A DNA stretch of 64,000 nucleotides from the NCBI RefSeq assembly GCF_028737215.1, contig NZ_JAQZAM010000011.1, forward strand, positions 1-64,000, given 5' to 3'. The position numbers and the translations under genes were made by a program. Every line of letters begins with the position of its first letter. Position 1 is the first letter of the stretch. Under the pieces are notes generated by a model. The model searched no databases, was not told the DNA's origin, and was given only the letters and a program-made list of their open reading frames with translations. The DNA is from Actinomycetospora chibensis (GTDB lineage: Bacteria > Actinomycetota > Actinomycetes > Mycobacteriales > Pseudonocardiaceae). Below, piece by piece: positions 15,975 to 28,255 of the stretch.

Positions 15975-16798
15975 GCCCCGAGATGCTGCCGGAACCACGC
16001 GACGGCAGCGGCGTCGGCCTCCGCGGCGTGCGCGGTCTGCGGCGCCGGCTCGAGCCCCGGCTCGTCGGCGAGCGCGTGCCCCATGCCCTCGATCACCACG
16101 ACGTCGGCGGGGCCGGCGGCGGCCGCCGCGAGGTCCCGGGCGGGCTCGAGGAAGGCGGACGCGTCGTCCTCGGAGCCCACGACCAGCCGCACCGGCGTCG
16201 CCCCCAGCTCGCCGGCCCGGGCGACGTAGTCCATCCGCGCGGCGACGGCGTCGGACTCGGGCGACCACCGGTAGTCCACGCCGAAGAGCTGCCCCAGGAT
16301 CGCGACCACCGGGCGGAGCTGGACCAGCGGGCTCAGCGCCACCAGCGCCGCCACGTCGTCGCGACGCGTCGCCACCTCCAGCGCGACCGCCGCGCCCGCG
16401 GACCCGCCGAACAGGCCCAGCGGCCCGGCACCGAACCCGAACCGTGCGCGCAGCGCCTCCAGGGCCGCGCCGAACTCGTCGGCGGCCTGGGCGTTGACGG
16501 GCCCGTGCATGAGCACGACCGCGTCCTCGTAGCCGCGGCGCATGATCTCGTCCATCCCACCCGCGGGCAGCCGGGCGCCCATCATCGGCAGCCCCAGGTA
16601 GACCCGCCACGCGTCGAGCCCGGCCAGCGGCAGGGCCGCGGCGAACGCGGCCTCGCTGCGCGGTGCGTCCATGAGGTGCCAGCCGACGAGCACCGGCGCG
16701 TCAGGCCGGGGCTCACTCTCCGGCGGCCCGTTCTCCGGCGGCACGACGACGAACGGCACACCTGCGGCGGTCCCGACCTCGGCAGAGCTGGTGATCAC
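15971..16798 (-). CDS. alpha/beta hydrolase
   Basis: 275-residue cytoplasmic alpha/beta-hydrolase fold protein. The nucleophile elbow is GLFGGSAGAA (G-G-S-A-G), an acid lies in VVGSEDDAS, and the terminal histidine is in EGMGHALAD. No signal peptide, so it acts inside the cell. Start is GTG with GGAGGGAAAC just upstream. It is divergent from a TetR gene (16859) with a near-palindrome in the 60-base gap, the usual arrangement for a regulator and its target. It overlaps the AlkZ-like gene by 4 bases. Substrate cannot be predicted. Confidence 0.8.
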   Translation of the reverse strand: MITSSAEVGTAAGVPFVVVPPENGPPESEPRPDAPVLVGWHLMDAPRSEAAFAAALPLAGLDAWRVYLGLPMMGARLPAGGMDEIMRRGYEDAVVLMHGPVNAQAADEFGAALEALRARFGFGAGPLGLFGGSAGAAVALEVATRRDDVAALVALSPLVQLRPVVAILGQLFGVDYRWSPESDAVAARMDYVARAGELGATPVRLVVGSEDDASAFLEPARDLAAAAAGPADVVVIEGMGHALADEPGLEPAPQTAHAAEADAAAVAWFRQHLGA

Positions 16799-16814
16799 GG
16801 CGTTTCCCTCCGTC

Positions 16815-16854
16815 GAACTGTACGGTGTCCAGCATAATGGACGGTGTACAGTTC
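16815..16854. promoter_or_regulatory. operator between hydrolase and TetR genes
   Basis: Inverted arms GAACTGTAC (16815-16823) and GTACAGTTC (16846-16854) are perfect; the inner bases GGTGTCC/GGACGGT extend the symmetry, giving 13 of 16 matches per arm about an AT-rich centre containing CATAAT (16833-16838), a plausible -10 for the TetR gene. Binding here would cover both divergent promoters. The palindrome is seen; the regulator assignment follows from position. Confidence 0.65.
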
Positions 16855-16858
16855 GTCC

Positions 16859-17413
16859 ATGCCCAGGACCCCGGGTCAGCGTGCCGGACTCACGTACGAC
16901 GCCGTGCTCGCCGCGGCGCGGGACGTGTTCGCCGAGCGCGGACGGGCCGGTCTGTCGATGCGCTCGGTGGCCGCGCACCTCGGCGTCGCCCCCAACGCGC
17001 TCTACAGCCACGTCGCCGACAAGACCGCGCTCGTCGACGCCCTGCTCGACGACGTGCTCGGGAGCCTCGCTCCCCCGCCGGCCGATGCCGACCCGAGGAC
17101 CGGGCTCCGCGAGGTCATGCTCGCGACGTTCGACCTGCTCGTCACCCACCCGGGTCTCGTGCCCACCTACCTGGAGCGCCAGGGTGCGCGCGGTCCCCGC
17201 GCCCGGGCGCTGGGCGAGGCGATGACCGTGCTGCTCGCGCGGCTCGGCGTCGACGAGGACGCGGCCGGGCGCGTGGTGCGCGCGCTGATCGTGCACACCC
17301 TCGGCTACGCGGCCCTGGCCACCGCCGACGACGCGAGCCTGACCCCCGACCAGCTCCGCGCCGACCTCGAGGTCACGCTCGACTGGCTGCTGGTTGGCGC
17401 TTCGCGCTCGTGA
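16859..17413 (+). CDS. TetR-family regulator
   Basis: 184-residue one-component repressor. The N-terminal helix-turn-helix is typical: LTYDAVLAAARDVFAERG, then LSMRSVAAHLGVAPNALYSHVADK (roughly residues 34-57) and a helical ligand domain resembling the TetR_C type. I prefer ATG 16859 over GTG 16844 because homologues begin close to the first helix and the earlier start would lie in the operator. It is divergent from the alpha/beta hydrolase, its likely target. Its 3' end overlaps the convergent membrane gene by 41 bases. Ligand unknown. Confidence 0.85.
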   Translation: MPRTPGQRAGLTYDAVLAAARDVFAERGRAGLSMRSVAAHLGVAPNALYSHVADKTALVDALLDDVLGSLAPPPADADPRTGLREVMLATFDLLVTHPGLVPTYLERQGARGPRARALGEAMTVLLARLGVDEDAAGRVVRALIVHTLGYAALATADDASLTPDQLRADLEVTLDWLLVGASRS

Positions 17414-18071
17414 GCGCCTTCCCGGGCCCAGGCGCGGAGCTCCGCTCACGGGTGCGGTGCACGGCGGCGACGATCAGCACGACCAGGGACAGCACGGGCA
17501 GCGGCCCGGTGATGCCGACGCCCAGGACCGTCTCGGCGATCGGGGCGAGGACCGCGAGGGCGAACAGCCACCCCGGCGCCGAGCCCGGGCGCCGGGCGTT
17601 CGCGGCCCGGCGCGTCCTCCCGCCCGGCTTCGCCACCGAGAGCCAGACCTGCACGGCGAAGGCGCTCGCCATGAGCGTGGCCGCGGCGCCGAGCCCGGCG
17701 ACGCCGGCGGCCCCCCCGCTCGTCACGGTGGTGACGGCCGCGTCCGTGCGCGGCGACAAGATGCCGATGCCGAGGTAGAGCTGGCCGGTCGTGAGCACCA
17801 ACTTGATCGACACCCAGCGGTGCAGCCAGAAGCCCCAGCTCGTGGTGGCCGCCAGCAGGAGCCCCGTCGCCGTCGCGATGTTCGCGGAGTACACGAGCAG
17901 CGTGGTGTCCAGGAGCTTCGCCGACGTCACCGCACCGATCCGGACAGGAATCGACGCCGGCCCGATCGCCGTGAACAGCAGGACGGCCAGCGCCGCCGCC
18001 TGGCTCATCCAGCTCACCGACGACGCCAGGTGCAGCCACACGAGCAGCTGTCGCCACGTCCGAGCCGACAT
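17373..18071 (-). CDS. integral membrane protein, about 5 segments
   Basis: 232-residue multi-pass membrane protein. Hydrophobic segments fall at about 8-36, 56-76, 86-104, 116-150 and 175-215, separated by short basic loops; the C-terminus is polar. The layout resembles small DUF2269-like or CopD-like membrane proteins but I cannot assign a family. The ATG has AGGAGG 6 bases upstream. The promoter region carries two matched 22-bp operators (18082-18145) and a TetR gene directly upstream on the same strand, so expression is almost certainly controlled by that regulator. Confidence 0.7.
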   Translation of the reverse strand: MSARTWRQLLVWLHLASSVSWMSQAAALAVLLFTAIGPASIPVRIGAVTSAKLLDTTLLVYSANIATATGLLLAATTSWGFWLHRWVSIKLVLTTGQLYLGIGILSPRTDAAVTTVTSGGAAGVAGLGAAATLMASAFAVQVWLSVAKPGGRTRRAANARRPGSAPGWLFALAVLAPIAETVLGVGITGPLPVLSLVVLIVAAVHRTRERSSAPGPGKALTSAKRQPAASRA

Positions 18072-18081
18072 CGCCGTCCTC

Positions 18082-18145
18082 CTGTCTACCAAGTGGAAGA
18101 CAGCATGCCGAGGACACGCTCGCCTGTCAACCAGGTGGTAGACAG
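18082..18145 (-). promoter_or_regulatory. paired TetR-type operators flanking a promoter
   Basis: Two 22-bp imperfect palindromes, 18082-18103 and 18124-18145, share 19 of 22 bases (consensus CTGTCWACCANGTGGWAGACAG), with centres exactly 42 bp apart (four helical turns). On the minus strand the upstream copy contains TTGACA (18125-18130); 17 bases on is CATGCT, a weak -10, whose start would fall inside the second copy. One site therefore blocks the -35 and the other the start region. The likely ligand-responsive repressor is encoded at 18221-18790. Confidence 0.75.
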
Positions 18146-18220
18146 GCGCGGGTCGAGTGCGTGGCGTGACGGACGTCCACCGTCTGCGGCGCCACGCCGC
18201 TGACATCTGCGCGCCGCCGT

Positions 18221-18790
18221 TCAGACGCTGAGCAGCGAGACCAACTGGTCGACGCCGGCGGTGGCGAGGCCGTCCGGCAGGGGTGCGCGGGTCTGGGCGC
18301 CGAGGCAGAACTCCATGAGCAGGCCGGCCGTGGCGTCGGGGTCGAGGTCGGCCCGCAGCTCCCCCGCCGCCTGCCCCCGCGCCACGAGCGCGACGAGGTA
18401 TCCCCGCCACCGGTCCATGTACCGCCCGAGGGGGGCGACGACCTCGTCGGCGTCGCCGTGGCGCAGGAGCTCCAGCATGGCGGCCGTGCGCGCGTCGTCG
18501 TCGTAGCCCGCGACCACGCCGAGCAGGACCCCGCGCAGCTCGTCGCGGGCCGTCGTCGCGGTCGAGCGCTCGACCAGCGGGACGGCGATGCCCTCGTAGA
18601 TCAGGTCCTGGAGCACCGCGGCGACGAGGTCGGCCTTCGTCGGGAAGTAGTAGTGCAGGGTCGCGTGACTGACGCCGACCGCGCGTGCCACCGCCCGGAC
18701 GCGCAGCGCCGGGAGGCCGTCGCGGGCGATCGTGGCCGTCGCCACCCGCACGATCTCCGCGCGGTGGTCGCCGCCCCCGGTCGCCGCCAT
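18221..18790 (-). CDS. TetR-family regulator
   Basis: 189-residue TetR protein: helix-turn-helix LRVRAVARAVGVSHATLHYYFPTK (about 29-52) followed by an all-helical ligand domain with an acidic segment (GYDDDARTAAMLELL) and RYMDRWRGYLVALVARGQAAGEL, a layout seen in TetR proteins that control efflux or membrane functions. It lies 149 bases upstream of the membrane protein gene on the same strand, with twin operators between them, and 31 bases upstream of the pheT stop. Autoregulation is not evident, because the operators lie downstream of its own start. Confidence 0.88.
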   Translation of the reverse strand: MAATGGGDHRAEIVRVATATIARDGLPALRVRAVARAVGVSHATLHYYFPTKADLVAAVLQDLIYEGIAVPLVERSTATTARDELRGVLLGVVAGYDDDARTAAMLELLRHGDADEVVAPLGRYMDRWRGYLVALVARGQAAGELRADLDPDATAGLLMEFCLGAQTRAPLPDGLATAGVDQLVSLLSV

Positions 18791-18821
18791 GGCTGCTTCG
18801 TGCGCTGTGCGCCTGGACGCG

Positions 18822-21353
18822 TCAGCGCAACCGCGCCCCGTGGCGCTCGGCGGCGGTCTCGACGGCGGCGTCGCGGCGGGCGGACGCCTCCTCGAGGGTC
18901 AGCGTGCGGTCCGGGGCGCGCAGGCGCAGGGCGAAGGCGAGCGAGCGGTTCCCCTCGCCCACCTGCGGGCCCGTGTACACGTCGAAGAGCCGGACGTCCT
19001 CGACGAGGTCGCCGCCGCCGTCGCGCAGGGCCGTGACCACCGCGGCGGACGGGACGGCCGCGTCGAGCACGAGCGCGACGTCGAGCAGCACCGGCGGGAA
19101 CGGCGACACCGCAGGCGACGGGCGCGCCTCGACGAGCGGGAGCCGGTCGAGCTCGAGCTCCATCGCGCAGGTGCGCGCGGGCAGCCCGAGGGTCTCGAGC
19201 ACCTTCGGGTGCAGCTCGCCCGCGTGGCCCACGAGGGTGCCGTCGGGCAGGTGCAGCGCCGCGCAACGACCGGGGTGCCAGGGTGCGTGCCGGTCCGAGG
19301 TCACGGTCAGCTCCGCGCCGTACACCTGGCCGACCAGGCGCGCCGCCTCGATCGCGTCCGCCCAGTCCGCGGGGCGCCCGGGGCCCCACCAGCCGGCCCG
19401 GTCCCACGCCCCGGCGAGCACCGCGCCGACCCGCAGCGGCTGGGCGGGCAGGCCCTCGAGCACGGTCGCGAACGCCGCGTCGTCGGGCCGGGCGTCCACC
19501 GGCAGCACCGGGGCCTCGGTCGGGCCGTCGGCGTCGGGGCGCACGACCTGGCCGATCTGGTAGAGCGCGAGGTCCCGCAGGCCGCGCGAGACGTTGCGGA
19601 CCACGGCGTCGAGCAGCCCGGGCAGCAGGGTCGTGGCCATGAGGGCGCGGTCGGCGTCGAGCGGGTTCGCCAGGCGCAGCGCGCGGCGGCGCGGATCGTC
19701 GGCGTCGAGACCCAGCGCGTCGAACACCGACGGCGCGACGAACGGCGACGGCAGCACCTCGTCGTACCCGGCGTCGGCCAGCGCCCGCGACAGCTGGCGA
19801 CGGCGGCGCTGCCCGAGCGTCAGCCCGGTGCCGGGGCGCGCGGCCGGCAGCTCCGAGGGGATGCCCTCGTAGCCCTCGAGGCGCAGGACCTCCTCGACGA
19901 GGTCGGCGGGCCGGGTGAGGTCGGGGCGCCAGGTCGGCGGGGTGGCGCGCACGCCGGCCTCGCCGCTGCCCCCCGGGTCGGCGCCCGCGACCTCGACCGC
20001 GCAGCCGATCTGGCTGAGCCTGCGCACCACCGCGCCGCGCTCGTAGCGGGTGCCGGCCACGCGGTCGGGCAGGTCGAGGGCCATGAGCACGGGCGCGGGC
20101 GCCGGCACCCCACCCTCGTCGGTGACCCCGGGCGACACCGTGGCGCCGCCGTAGTTCGCGAGCAGCCAGGCGGCGCGGTCGGCGGCGGCCCGGGCGACCC
20201 CGGGGTCGACCTCGCGCTCGAAGCGGCGGGCCGCCTCGCTGGGCAGGCGGTGGCGTCGCGCGGCGCGGGCCACCGACGGCGCGTCCCAGGTCGCGGCCTC
20301 GAGCAGGACGTCGGCGGTCTCCGGCCCGACCTCCGTGCTCGCGCCGCCCATGATCCCGGCGAGCCCGATCGGGCCGGAGTCGTCGGTGACGAGGACGTCG
20401 TCGGGGTCGAGCGCGCGCTGGGCGTCGTCGAGCGTGGTGATCTTCTCATCGGCGCCGGCGCGGCGGACCACGATGTCGCCGCTGAGCTTCGTCGCGTCGT
20501 AGGCGTGCATGGGCTGGCCGAGCTCGAGCATCACGTAGTTGGTGACGTCGACGGCCAGCGAGATCGGGCGCACGCCGCACAGCAGCAATCGACGGCGCAG
20601 CCACCACGGCGACGGGGCGGTGGGGTCGAGGTCGGTGACCCGGCGGGCGACGAAGCGACGGCAGCCGGACGCGGGGTCCAGGGTCACCGGCCAGGCGACG
20701 CCGTCGGGGGTCGGCAGCTCGAACCCCAGGAGGGCCGGGTCGCCGTAGGGCGCGTCGAGGGCGCACGCGAGCTCGCGGGCGACTCCGCGCACCGAGAGCG
20801 CGTAGCCGCGGTCGGGCGTCACGGCGATGTCGAGGACCGCGTCGTCCAGCCCCAGCAGCGTCGCGCCGTCGTCGCCGGGGTCGGCGGTGCCGGGCGGGAG
20901 CACGAGGATGCCGCTGTGGTCGTCACCGAGGCCCAGCTCGTCGAGCGCGCAGATCATGCCGTCGGAGACGTGCCCGTACGTCTTCCGGGCCGCGATCGCG
21001 AAGTCGCCGGGCAGCACGGCGCCGGGCAGCGCGGCCACGACGAGGTCGCCCTCGACGAAGTTGGTGGCCCCGCAGACGATGCCGCGGGTGCCCGCTCCGT
21101 CACCCTCGCTGTCGTTGTGCTCGGGCCCCACGTCGACCCGGCAGTAGCGGATCGGCTTCTTGAACTCCGTGAGCTCCTCGATCGACGCGACGCGGCCGAC
21201 GACCAGCGGCCCCGTGGTGGCGGGGATCGGGAGGACGTCCTCGACCTCGAGCCCGACCCGGATCAGCGCCTCGCCGACGGCCTCGGCCGTCAGCGGTGCA
21301 CCGTCCGGGGGCAGCTGGACGTGCTCGAGGAGCCAGGAGACGGGGACGCGCAC
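18822..21353 (-). CDS. pheT: phenylalanine--tRNA ligase beta subunit
   Basis: Beta chain of the heterotetrameric PheRS, carrying tRNA-binding and editing domains. The 843-residue length is usual. In order: N-terminal tRNA-binding (EMAP-like) domain (about 40-160), B3/B4 editing module (SVRGVARELACALDAPYG onward), B5 domain, catalytic-like core and a C-terminal ferredoxin-fold anticodon-binding domain (SPFPPVLLDVALVLD to the end). Start is GTG. It lies 63 bases after pheS in the same operon. Confidence 0.97.
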   Translation of the reverse strand: MRVPVSWLLEHVQLPPDGAPLTAEAVGEALIRVGLEVEDVLPIPATTGPLVVGRVASIEELTEFKKPIRYCRVDVGPEHNDSEGDGAGTRGIVCGATNFVEGDLVVAALPGAVLPGDFAIAARKTYGHVSDGMICALDELGLGDDHSGILVLPPGTADPGDDGATLLGLDDAVLDIAVTPDRGYALSVRGVARELACALDAPYGDPALLGFELPTPDGVAWPVTLDPASGCRRFVARRVTDLDPTAPSPWWLRRRLLLCGVRPISLAVDVTNYVMLELGQPMHAYDATKLSGDIVVRRAGADEKITTLDDAQRALDPDDVLVTDDSGPIGLAGIMGGASTEVGPETADVLLEAATWDAPSVARAARRHRLPSEAARRFEREVDPGVARAAADRAAWLLANYGGATVSPGVTDEGGVPAPAPVLMALDLPDRVAGTRYERGAVVRRLSQIGCAVEVAGADPGGSGEAGVRATPPTWRPDLTRPADLVEEVLRLEGYEGIPSELPAARPGTGLTLGQRRRRQLSRALADAGYDEVLPSPFVAPSVFDALGLDADDPRRRALRLANPLDADRALMATTLLPGLLDAVVRNVSRGLRDLALYQIGQVVRPDADGPTEAPVLPVDARPDDAAFATVLEGLPAQPLRVGAVLAGAWDRAGWWGPGRPADWADAIEAARLVGQVYGAELTVTSDRHAPWHPGRCAALHLPDGTLVGHAGELHPKVLETLGLPARTCAMELELDRLPLVEARPSPAVSPFPPVLLDVALVLDAAVPSAAVVTALRDGGGDLVEDVRLFDVYTGPQVGEGNRSLAFALRLRAPDRTLTLEEASARRDAAVETAAERHGARLR

Positions 21354-21416
21354 TTCGGTCAGGACCTTCCGTGGGTGGGGGTGGCGGAGCGGCGAGGGCT
21401 CAGGATTCAGCCACGA

Positions 21417-22559
<1,143 letters not shown>

Positions 22560-23390
22560 TCAGCTGTGATGGACCCGCGCGGAGGCGTAGAGGCACACCG
22601 CGGCGGCGGTGGCGAGGTTGAGGCTCTCCGCCCGGCCGTGGATCGGGACACGGACGCGACGGTCCGCCCGGCGGGCGGTGGCGTCGTCGAGCCCGTGGGC
22701 CTCGCTGCCGAACAGCCAGGCCGTGGGGCCGGCGAGCAGGTCGTCGGCGGTCGCGTCGAGCACGGTGTCGCCGTCGCCCGCGGTGGCCAGCACGGTCAGG
22801 CCGCGGGCCCGCAGGGCGTCGAGCACCTCGTCGACGTCGCGGTGGGCCGCCACGGGAACGTGGAAGAGGCTGCCCATGCTCGCCCGGACGCACTTGCCGT
22901 TGTGCGGGTCGACGGCCTCGCCCGCGAGCACCACGGCATCGGCGCCGGCGGCGTCGCTGGTGCGCACGACCGTGCCGGCATTGCCGGGGTCGGCCACGCC
23001 GACCAGCACCGTGACCAGCCGCGGGTCGCCGGCGAGGGCCTCGCTCAGGCCGACGGTGACCGTGGAGCACACCGCGGCGACACCCTGGGGCGTGACGGTG
23101 TCGGAGAGGGCGGCCGCGGCCTTGTCGGTGACACGGGCGACCCGCACGCCGGCGGCCTCCGCCCGCTCACCGAGCTCCGGGTGACGGTCGGCCACCGCAT
23201 CGGTGAGGAAGAGGTCGTGCACCCTGCGGTTCTCATGCCGGCCAGGGCCGTCCTGCGCCCAGGTCAGCGCGTCCCGCACGGGCCGGACGCCCTCGACGAG
23301 GAAACGCCCGGCCTCGACACGCGCCGCGCGCCGCAGCAGCTTGCGGGCTGCTACGACGCGCGGCGTGCGTTCGGTGAGGAGCTCGCTCAG
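22560..23390 (-). CDS. TrmH/SpoU-family RNA methyltransferase, apparent CTG start
   Basis: S-adenosylmethionine-dependent ribose 2'-O-methyltransferase, probably acting on 23S rRNA given its ribosomal neighbours. The 276 residues have an N-terminal substrate-binding domain ([13 protein letters not shown]) and the trefoil-knot SPOUT domain: [21 protein letters not shown] (motif 1), [10 protein letters not shown] (motif 2) and [21 protein letters not shown] (motif 3). The reading frame has no ATG, GTG or TTG before the conserved core; the only plausible start is CTG at 23390, overlapping the rplT stop (CTGA) with GAGG 7 bases upstream. Corresponds in position to the tsnR gene of M. tuberculosis. 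Confidence 0.9.
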   Translation of the reverse strand: MSELLTERTPRVVAARKLLRRAARVEAGRFLVEGVRPVRDALTWAQDGPGRHENRRVHDLFLTDAVADRHPELGERAEAAGVRVARVTDKAAAALSDTVTPQGVAAVCSTVTVGLSEALAGDPRLVTVLVGVADPGNAGTVVRTSDAAGADAVVLAGEAVDPHNGKCVRASMGSLFHVPVAAHRDVDEVLDALRARGLTVLATAGDGDTVLDATADDLLAGPTAWLFGSEAHGLDDATARRADRRVRVPIHGRAESLNLATAAAVCLYASARVHHS

Positions 23391-23788
23391 GCGGCGTCCT
23401 CGTTCTTCGCCTTGTCGCCGGCGTTCTTGTCGGCCGGGACCGCTGCCCGGGCGACCTCGACCAGCGCGGTGAACGCGGCCGGGTCGGAGATGGCGATCTC
23501 CGAGAGGTTCTTGCGGTCGACCTCGACGCCCGCGAGCTTGAGGCCCTGCATGAACCGGTTGTAGGTCATGTCGTTGGAGCGGGCCGCCGCGTTGATGCGG
23601 GTGATCCACAGCTGCCGGAAGTCGCCCTTGCGCTGCTTGCGGTCGCGGTAGGCGTACGTCAGCGAGTGGAGCGTCTGCTCCTTGGCCTTGCGGTAGAGCC
23701 GGGAGCGCTGGCCGCGGTAGCCGCTGGCCATCTCCAGGGTGGTGCGACGCTTCTTCTGCGCGTTGACCGCGCGCTTCACGCGTGCCAC
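23387..23788 (-). CDS. rplT: 50S ribosomal protein L20
   Basis: 133-residue rRNA-binding protein needed for early 50S assembly. The very basic, helical N-terminal half ([34 protein letters not shown]) and the block [18 protein letters not shown] are diagnostic. The C-terminus runs about 10 residues beyond the usual L20 with an acidic tail ([11 protein letters not shown]). It follows rpmI by 101 bases and overlaps the methyltransferase start. Confidence 0.98.
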   Translation of the reverse strand: MARVKRAVNAQKKRRTTLEMASGYRGQRSRLYRKAKEQTLHSLTYAYRDRKQRKGDFRQLWITRINAAARSNDMTYNRFMQGLKLAGVEVDRKNLSEIAISDPAAFTALVEVARAAVPADKNAGDKAKNEDAA

Positions 23789-23889
23789 GTGGTCCTGCCT
23801 TCGATCTGATCAGGGAGCGGAGGTGATCCGTCCGGGGTGGGTCGGCCGGGGCCGGGTGGGGCCGGGTGGGACTCGGAGGCCGGTGAGAC

Positions 23890-24087
23890 TCAGCTGTTGC
23901 CGAGCATGCGCCGGATGCGCCCGGTGTCCTGCGGCGCGACCACGTCGTTGCCGGAGAGCTGGCGGGTCTTGTGGCTGGACTTCTTCTCCAGCAGGTGGCG
24001 CTTGCCCGCCCGCTCGCGCAGCAGCTTGCCGGTGCCGGTCACCTTGATGCGCTTCTTGGTGCCGCTGTGCGTCTTGTTCTTCGGCAT
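23890..24087 (-). CDS. rpmI: 50S ribosomal protein L35
   Basis: 65-residue basic ribosomal protein. The N-terminus [20 protein letters not shown] and the block [19 protein letters not shown] are diagnostic. It is the middle gene of infC-rpmI-rplT. The 179-base gap to infC is unusually long for this operon and contains a copy of a dispersed repeat (24132-24160). Confidence 0.98.
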   Translation of the reverse strand: MPKNKTHSGTKKRIKVTGTGKLLRERAGKRHLLEKKSSHKTRQLSGNDVVAPQDTGRIRRMLGNS

Positions 24088-24131
24088 GTCCTGTCCTTGC
24101 TCCTCGTGCGGATCGGGATGCTCCGGAGTCG

Positions 24132-24160
24132 ATGGTCGAGCTCCGCTGCGCTCCGTCTCC
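24132..24160 (+). repeat. dispersed 29-bp repeat, copy A
   Basis: The sequence ATGGTCGAGCTCCGCTGCGC followed by TCCGTCTCC matches 27 of 29 bases of a second copy at 44782-44810. This copy is intergenic, between infC and rpmI. The element is G/C-rich with internal AGCTCCGCT/GCGGAGC character and looks like a short mobile or REP-like repeat. Confidence 0.6.
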
Positions 24161-24266
24161 TGCCGGGGTGGTCGACGCCTGCACCGTCGTTCTCAGGACG
24201 GTACGGACGCCCGGGATGCCGGCGGACGCCCACCCGGTGGTGGGTGCCGCCGGTCGTGCGGACCGC

Positions 24267-24851
24267 TCAGCTCGCCGGTTCGGGGGCCGGCTCCTGCGCG
24301 TCCTGGTGTGCTTCCTGGTTCGCGCGCGGCGCCTTCTGCGGCTTCTTGTTCGGCGCGAGCACCATGGTCATGTTGCGACCGTCCTGCTTCGGCGTCGCCT
24401 CGACGTAACCGAGCTCGCCGACGTCCTCGGCGAGACGCTGGAGGAGACGGAAGCCCAGCTCCGGGCGCGACTGCTCGCGGCCACGGAACATGATGGTGAC
24501 CTTGACCTTGTGACCCTGCCCGAGGAAGCGGGTCACATGACCCTTCTTCGTCTCGTAGTCGTGCGGGTCGATCTTCGGCCGGAGCTTCTGCTCCTTGATC
24601 ACCGTCTGCTGCTGGTTGCGCCGCGACTCGCGAGCCTTCTGCGCGCTCTCGTACTTGAACTTGCCGTAGTCCATGAGCTTGCAGACCGGCGGGCGGGCCT
24701 GGGCGGCCACCTCGACCAGGTCGAGGTCGGCCTCGCGGGCCAGGCGCAGGGCGTCCTCGATACGGACGATCCCGACCTGCTCCCCGTTGGGGCCGACCAG
24801 TCGCACCTCGGGAACGCGGATGCGCTCGTTGATGCGGGTCTCTGTGCTGAT
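24267..24851 (-). CDS. infC: translation initiation factor IF-3, ATC start
   Basis: Binds 30S and proofreads the start codon. The 194 residues comprise the N-terminal domain ([20 protein letters not shown]), linker ([20 protein letters not shown]) and C-terminal domain ([34 protein letters not shown]), plus an Ala/Pro-rich tail of about 25 residues. I place the start at ATC ([11 protein letters not shown]), preceded by GAGGAG with a 5-base spacer: infC commonly starts with a rare codon, which lets IF-3 repress its own translation. The alternative GTG at 24875 would add eight residues and place the ribosome site inside the gene. Confidence 0.95.
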   Translation of the reverse strand: MSTETRINERIRVPEVRLVGPNGEQVGIVRIEDALRLAREADLDLVEVAAQARPPVCKLMDYGKFKYESAQKARESRRNQQQTVIKEQKLRPKIDPHDYETKKGHVTRFLGQGHKVKVTIMFRGREQSRPELGFRLLQRLAEDVGELGYVEATPKQDGRNMTMVLAPNKKPQKAPRANQEAHQDAQEPAPEPAS

Positions 24852-25129
24852 GAGCTCTCCTCGGGTCCGTGACACTGTCTCTGCGACCCTGGCGCGAGGA
24901 GCCCCGACGAACGTCGGGCCCCGCGCCACGTCAGGTGGCTGCAGGGCCCACGGTCGACCGATCCCGCGTCCGTCTTCAAGGACGCATCCACCCCGACACT
25001 CACGTGCCACGGTGGCGGACCGGAACCCGCTCACCTGTGCGGCGGACGGGTGGGAGCCGGGGCTCCACTTGCCGCTCGATGGACGCGGAACACCCACCGA
25101 GCTGGTCGCTCAGGCCACAACGTACCACT
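24852..25129 (-). promoter_or_regulatory. infC operon leader region with attenuator-like hairpin
   Basis: No gene is supported here. On the minus strand a strong imperfect hairpin occupies 24891-24927: outer arms GGCGCG/CGCGCC, inner arms CCCGACG/CGTCGGG around a two-base tip, about 40 bases before the IF-3 start. A long structured leader ahead of infC-rpmI-rplT fits the known habit of this operon being controlled post-transcriptionally by L20 or IF-3. I could not pick a convincing promoter in the stretch. Confidence 0.45.
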
Positions 25130-25165
25130 GCGCTGCGGTGTTCCCCGGCAGCGGGGGCGCAGCGC
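25130..25165 (-). terminator. uvrA terminator hairpin
   Basis: GCGCTGCG (25130-25137) pairs with CGCAGCGC (25158-25165), with inner CCCC/GGGG arms (25143-25146 with 25153-25156). It begins 3 bases beyond the uvrA stop, so it separates uvrA from the infC operon. Confidence 0.65.
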
Positions 25166-25168
25166 GGG

Positions 25169-28069
<2,901 letters not shown>

Positions 28070-28255
28070 GTGCAGGGCCTCCTGGTCTCCGGTGAGAGCG
28101 CGCCGAACGGGGACACGCGACATCGGCTGCCTCTCCCCCGGCGTTCTCCATGCTAAGAGCGACCCCCGACAACGGCCGCCGGTGGCCGGGTGGGCTCGGC
28201 CGGGCGGGGGCTCGGGGCGACGACCGGTCCGGTGTCGCCGGTGGGTCCGTACGGG

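Noticed and set aside
28070..28123. uvrA start at ATG 28123
   Set aside because: The GTG at 28069 has a better ribosome site (AGGAGG at 8 bases) and matches the family N-terminus, though the earlier ATG cannot be excluded.
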